DNA from: JAKFDI01 sp044508835
Lineage (GTDB): Bacteria > Pseudomonadota > Gammaproteobacteria > Burkholderiales > Burkholderiaceae_C
Direction: 5' to 3'
Assembly: GCA_044508835.1 (NCBI GenBank)
Contig: JBIQHD010000003.1
Span: 198,770-262,769, forward strand
Length of the DNA stretch: 64,000 nt
Shown: positions 61,319 through 64,000 of the stretch, piece by piece
How the letters are laid out: every line of letters begins with the position of its first letter
Numbering within the stretch: the stretch's first letter is position 1
Notes under the pieces: generated by a model
What the model saw: the letters and a program-made list of their open reading frames with translations, nothing else
Databases searched by the model: none
What the model was told of the DNA's origin: nothing
Position numbers and translations under genes: made by a program

Positions 61319-63604
61319 ATGGCCATCCTCAAGATCTTCGTCGGCAAGGCCGAAGCCGCCGCGGTGCTGGCGCAGACGCGGCTGATCGAGCGCTACGAGG
61401 CCTTCGTCGTCGTCGAGGCCGACGACGCGCTGGCGAAGGCGCTGGCGCGCCGCTACCCGCTGGAGGACATCACCGCCCAGTACCGGCTGCCGCTGCGCGG
61501 CGGCGCGGTCGACCCGCTCGCCGCCGCGCCGCGCCCGCGCACCCGCGCCGCCGGGGGCCTGCCGGCGCCGCCGCCCGACACCCCCGGCGGCGGCCCGCAT
61601 CACTACCTCGTGCAGTTCATCGGCCCGGTGAAGCCGGCCTGGGTGAGCGCGCTGCGCCGGGCCGGCGCCACGCCGCGCCAGCCGACCGGCGGCTTCGGCC
61701 ACGTGGTGTGCGCCGACGAGGCGGCGCTCGCGAAGATCCGGGGCATGAAGTGCGTGCGCTGGGTCGGCCACCTGCCGCCAGCCGACCGCGTGGCGCCGGG
61801 CCTCGTCGACTCGCCGCGCGGGCGGCCCGCCGGGCTGCCGCGGCGGCGCGTGGTGCCGGGCGCGCTCGTCGTCGAGGTGTTCGGCGCGGAGCACGTCGAG
61901 CCCGTGGCGAAGGCCGCGCGCGATCTCGGCTTCAAGGTGCTGGCGGCCGACAGGCAGGCCCGGCTGCTGACGGTCGAGTTCGACGGCTCGGCGGCGGCCA
62001 GGCGCGAGCCGATCCGCGCCCTGTCCTGCGTGCACGGCGTGCGCTTCATCCGTGAGCGCGTGCTGCCGCGCACCTCCAACAACGTGGCGCTGGGGCTGAT
62101 GGGCAACCCGCAGACGCCGGGCGCGCGGCCGGCGCTCGGCCTCACCGGCCGCGGCGAGGTCGTCGCCGTGTGCGACACCGGCTTCGACACCGGCGACGCC
62201 GGCCGCATCCACCCCGACTTCGCCGGCCGCGTGGTCGCGATCCGCAGCTACCCCGTCGCACGCGAGTGGGCGAGCTTCGTCACCAACCCCAGCGGCAACG
62301 ACGGCGCGGCCGATCTCGACTCGGGCCACGGCACGCACGTGGCCGGCTCGGTGCTGGGCGACGGTACGGCCAGCGCCGGCGGGCCGGTGCGCATCCGCGG
62401 CCATGCCTACGAGGCGAAGCTGGTGTTCCAGGCGGTCGAGCAGGAGATGCGCTGGCGTCCCGACGCACCCGAGGACCTGCGCGGCGCGCGCTACCTGCTG
62501 TCGGGCATCCCGACGAACCTCACGCCGCTGTTCCGCTACGCCTACGACCAGGGCGCGCGCATCCACTCCAACTCCTGGGGCGGCGGCGACCCGGGCGCCT
62601 ACGACGCGCAGTGCCGCCAGTTCGACGACTTCGTGTGGCGGCGCAAGGATTTCTGCTTCGTCGTCGCCGCCGGCAACGACGGCACCGACGCGGACGGCGA
62701 CGGCGCCATCAACCCCACCAGCGTGGCCTCGCCCGGCACGGCGAAGAACTGCATCACGGTGGGCGCCTGCGAGAACCTGCGGCCCGAGTTCAACGCCCAG
62801 AAGTACGGCGACTGGTGGCCGGGCGACTATCCCGTGGCGCCCTACAAGCGGGACCCGCTCGCCAACAACCCGAAGCAGGTGGCCGCCTTCTCCAGCCGCG
62901 GCCCCACGGCCGACGGCCGCGCCAAGCCGGACGTGGTGGCGCCGGGCACCTTCGTGCTGTCCACGCGCTCGTCCAGGCTCGCGCCCAACAACTTCGCCTG
63001 GGCCGCCTACCCGCCCGACAAGCGCTACTTCCACATGGGCGGCACCAGCATGGCGACGCCGCTGGTCTCGGGCGCGCTGGCGCTGCTGCGGCAGTACCTG
63101 CGCGAGCGGGCCGGCATCGCCGAGCCGAGCGCGGCGCTGCTGAAGGCGCTGCTCATCGCCGGAGCCAGGCGCCTGCCCGGCACCGCGCCGGCCGGCACGG
63201 TGCTCGACTGCCACCAGGGCTTCGGCGCGGTGGACGTCGGGCGCTCGCTCGGGCGCGTGCTGCTGGTGCAGGACGGGCCGGCGCTCGCCACCGGCCAGGT
63301 GTGGCGCCACCTGCTGCAGGTACCGGCCGGCGGCCGCACGCTGCGCGTGGCGATGGCGTACACCGACCACCCCGGGGACACGCTCGTCAACAACCTCAAC
63401 CTGCTGCTGGGCAGCCCCGCCGGCCGCCGCTACGTGGGCAACGGCCGCCGCGTGGCGGGCGCCAGCCTCGCGACCGACGGCCACAACAACGCAGAGCTGG
63501 TACAGGTGGGCGACGCGGCGCGCGGCGGCTGGGGCCTCGAGGTGGTGGCCTCGAACGTGGGCGCGGGGCCGCAGGACTTCGCGGTGGCGGCGGTGCTGGT
63601 GTGA
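61319..63604 (+). CDS. S8-family subtilisin-like serine protease (KP-43-like)
   Basis: A 761-residue subtilase. The catalytic triad is Asp286 (VAVCDTGFDTGDAG), His337 (SGHGTHVAGSVLGD) and Ser577 (MGGTSMATPLVSGAL); the oxyanion Asn is in FVVAAGNDGTDADG. The N-terminal ~270 residues hold two similar units (HHYLVQFIGPVKPAWVSALR and ALVVEVFGAEHVEPVAKAAR) resembling the tandem prodomain of KP-43 proteases. The C-terminal ~150 residues look like a jelly-roll domain (LRVAMAYTDHPGDTLVNNL, GPQDFAVAAVLV). No signal peptide or membrane segment is seen, which is unusual for the family. Its start at 61319 lacks a strong ribosome-binding site. No neighbour explains its role. Confidence 0.9.
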   Translation: MAILKIFVGKAEAAAVLAQTRLIERYEAFVVVEADDALAKALARRYPLEDITAQYRLPLRGGAVDPLAAAPRPRTRAAGGLPAPPPDTPGGGPHHYLVQFIGPVKPAWVSALRRAGATPRQPTGGFGHVVCADEAALAKIRGMKCVRWVGHLPPADRVAPGLVDSPRGRPAGLPRRRVVPGALVVEVFGAEHVEPVAKAARDLGFKVLAADRQARLLTVEFDGSAAARREPIRALSCVHGVRFIRERVLPRTSNNVALGLMGNPQTPGARPALGLTGRGEVVAVCDTGFDTGDAGRIHPDFAGRVVAIRSYPVAREWASFVTNPSGNDGAADLDSGHGTHVAGSVLGDGTASAGGPVRIRGHAYEAKLVFQAVEQEMRWRPDAPEDLRGARYLLSGIPTNLTPLFRYAYDQGARIHSNSWGGGDPGAYDAQCRQFDDFVWRRKDFCFVVAAGNDGTDADGDGAINPTSVASPGTAKNCITVGACENLRPEFNAQKYGDWWPGDYPVAPYKRDPLANNPKQVAAFSSRGPTADGRAKPDVVAPGTFVLSTRSSRLAPNNFAWAAYPPDKRYFHMGGTSMATPLVSGALALLRQYLRERAGIAEPSAALLKALLIAGARRLPGTAPAGTVLDCHQGFGAVDVGRSLGRVLLVQDGPALATGQVWRHLLQVPAGGRTLRVAMAYTDHPGDTLVNNLNLLLGSPAGRRYVGNGRRVAGASLATDGHNNAELVQVGDAARGGWGLEVVASNVGAGPQDFAVAAVLV

Positions 63605-63668
63605 GGGCGATCCGCACTTCCACGCCGCTCACGTCGAGCTCGCCGAAGCGCTGGCCCGGCCAACCCAC

Positions 63669-63776
63669 CCGTTCGCGCTGAGGTATCGAAGCGCCCGTCG
63701 CCTGAAGCCCCGTTCGCGCTGAGCTTGTCGAAGCGCTCGTGCCACCAGGTCCCGTTCGCGCTGAGCTTGTCGAAGC
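63669..63776 (+). repeat. three direct copies of the dispersed TTCGxxCTGAG repeat
   Basis: Copies are at 63669-63692 (CCGTTCGCGCTGAGGTATCG plus AAGC), 63710-63734 and 63752-63776 (both CCGTTCGCGCTGAGCTTG plus TCGAAGC). All have the same orientation, unlike the inverted pairs elsewhere. Spacing is about 18 bases between copies. Confidence 0.9.
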
Positions 63777-63850
63777 GTGCGCGCAGTCCGATTTGGCTGG
63801 TTGAAGTGCGGTCGCAGTTGTGAGAAGCCGGGTCTCGCCCCGGCGGGCGA

Positions 63851-63882
63851 GTTACTTCTCTTGTCTCGCCAAGAGAAGTAAC
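63851..63882. repeat. perfect 13-bp inverted repeat in the terminal gene-free stretch
   Basis: GTTACTTCTCTTG (63851-63863) and CAAGAGAAGTAAC (63870-63882) are exact reverse complements around TCTCGC. The stretch 63605-64000 has no convincing gene; it holds the three direct repeats, this hairpin and a GC-rich tail. The hairpin is AT-richer than its surroundings and looks like part of a separate dispersed element that continues past the window. Confidence 0.75.
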
Positions 63883-64000
63883 CAAGAGAAGGCGACCCGG
63901 AGCCGTCGCCCCTCGCTGCGCGAGGGGTGCGCTGCGATGCTCGGCCTTTGCAGCCTCGCGCGAAACTCGCTACGCGCCCTGTGGGCGCTGCGCTCAAACA

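Noticed and set aside
63669..63776. Three evenly spaced repeats resembling a short CRISPR array
   Set aside because: Spacers are only about 18 bases, the repeat is the same one scattered in other gaps, and no cas gene is present.

Overview
The window is a very GC-rich bacterial chromosome segment with tightly packed genes, short intergenic gaps and frequent 1-nt and 4-nt start/stop overlaps. Gene content and order (glyQS next to lnt/corC, dksA-STAS-hslVU, a Bug-type receptor, aceK, a leucine-degradation cluster with a LiuR-type MerR regulator, dispersed TTCGxxCTGAG repeats) point to a betaproteobacterium of the order Burkholderiales, most like the Comamonadaceae or the Rubrivivax/Leptothrix group. 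This placement is inferred from gene content, not from a marker-gene tree. No rRNA, tRNA, CRISPR array, prophage or insertion sequence was recognised.

Layout. 1-6.3 kb: 3' part of a Bug-family solute receptor, an H-NS-type protein with two DNA-binding modules, an HD-domain protein, malonyl-CoA synthetase and a hybrid sensor kinase. 6.0-10.4 kb: DUF2946 protein, TonB-dependent siderophore receptor and PepSY membrane protein, a likely iron or metal uptake unit. 10.2-12.1 kb: small enzymes (HCCA-isomerase-like, DUF1289, VOC). 11.6-18.3 kb, minus strand: the leucine/isovalerate operon (methylcrotonyl-CoA carboxylase beta and alpha, methylglutaconyl-CoA hydratase, HMG-CoA lyase) interleaved with a DUF4126 membrane protein and a YbaK deacylase. 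18.5-22.9 kb: a second HCCA-isomerase-like protein and a TRAP transporter. 23.1-27.4 kb: acyl-CoA dehydrogenase, SDR, LysE exporter, thiolase and an unknown protein. 27.5-30.1 kb: aceK and beta-carbonic anhydrase. 30.1-33.3 kb: isovaleryl-CoA dehydrogenase, DUF488, the MerR regulator and an MBL hydrolase. 33.3-40.4 kb: a complete haem uptake operon (TonB receptor, HmuY-like lipoprotein, hmuSTUV) behind a Fur box. 40.6-48.3 kb: ygjP-like, plsC, gmhB, glyS, glyQ, lnt, corC. 48.6-54.4 kb: CobW GTPase, DksA with a long basic tail, a STAS protein, hslV and hslU. 54.5-63.6 kb: coaX, an unknown protein, fused isobutyryl-CoA mutase icmF, thioesterase, SDR and a KP-43-like subtilase. 63.6-64.0 kb: a block of dispersed repeats.

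The strongest theme is branched-chain acyl-CoA metabolism. A palindrome with core TTGACGTATACGTCAA lies in front of three separated units: the carboxylase operon (18.3 kb), isovaleryl-CoA dehydrogenase (31.3 kb) and icmF (56.0 kb). A MerR regulator of the LiuR type sits beside the second. This suggests one local regulon that includes the B12-dependent mutase IcmF. A second theme is iron: two TonB receptors, one in a Fur-controlled haem operon that includes an unusual tandem HmuY-like lipoprotein.
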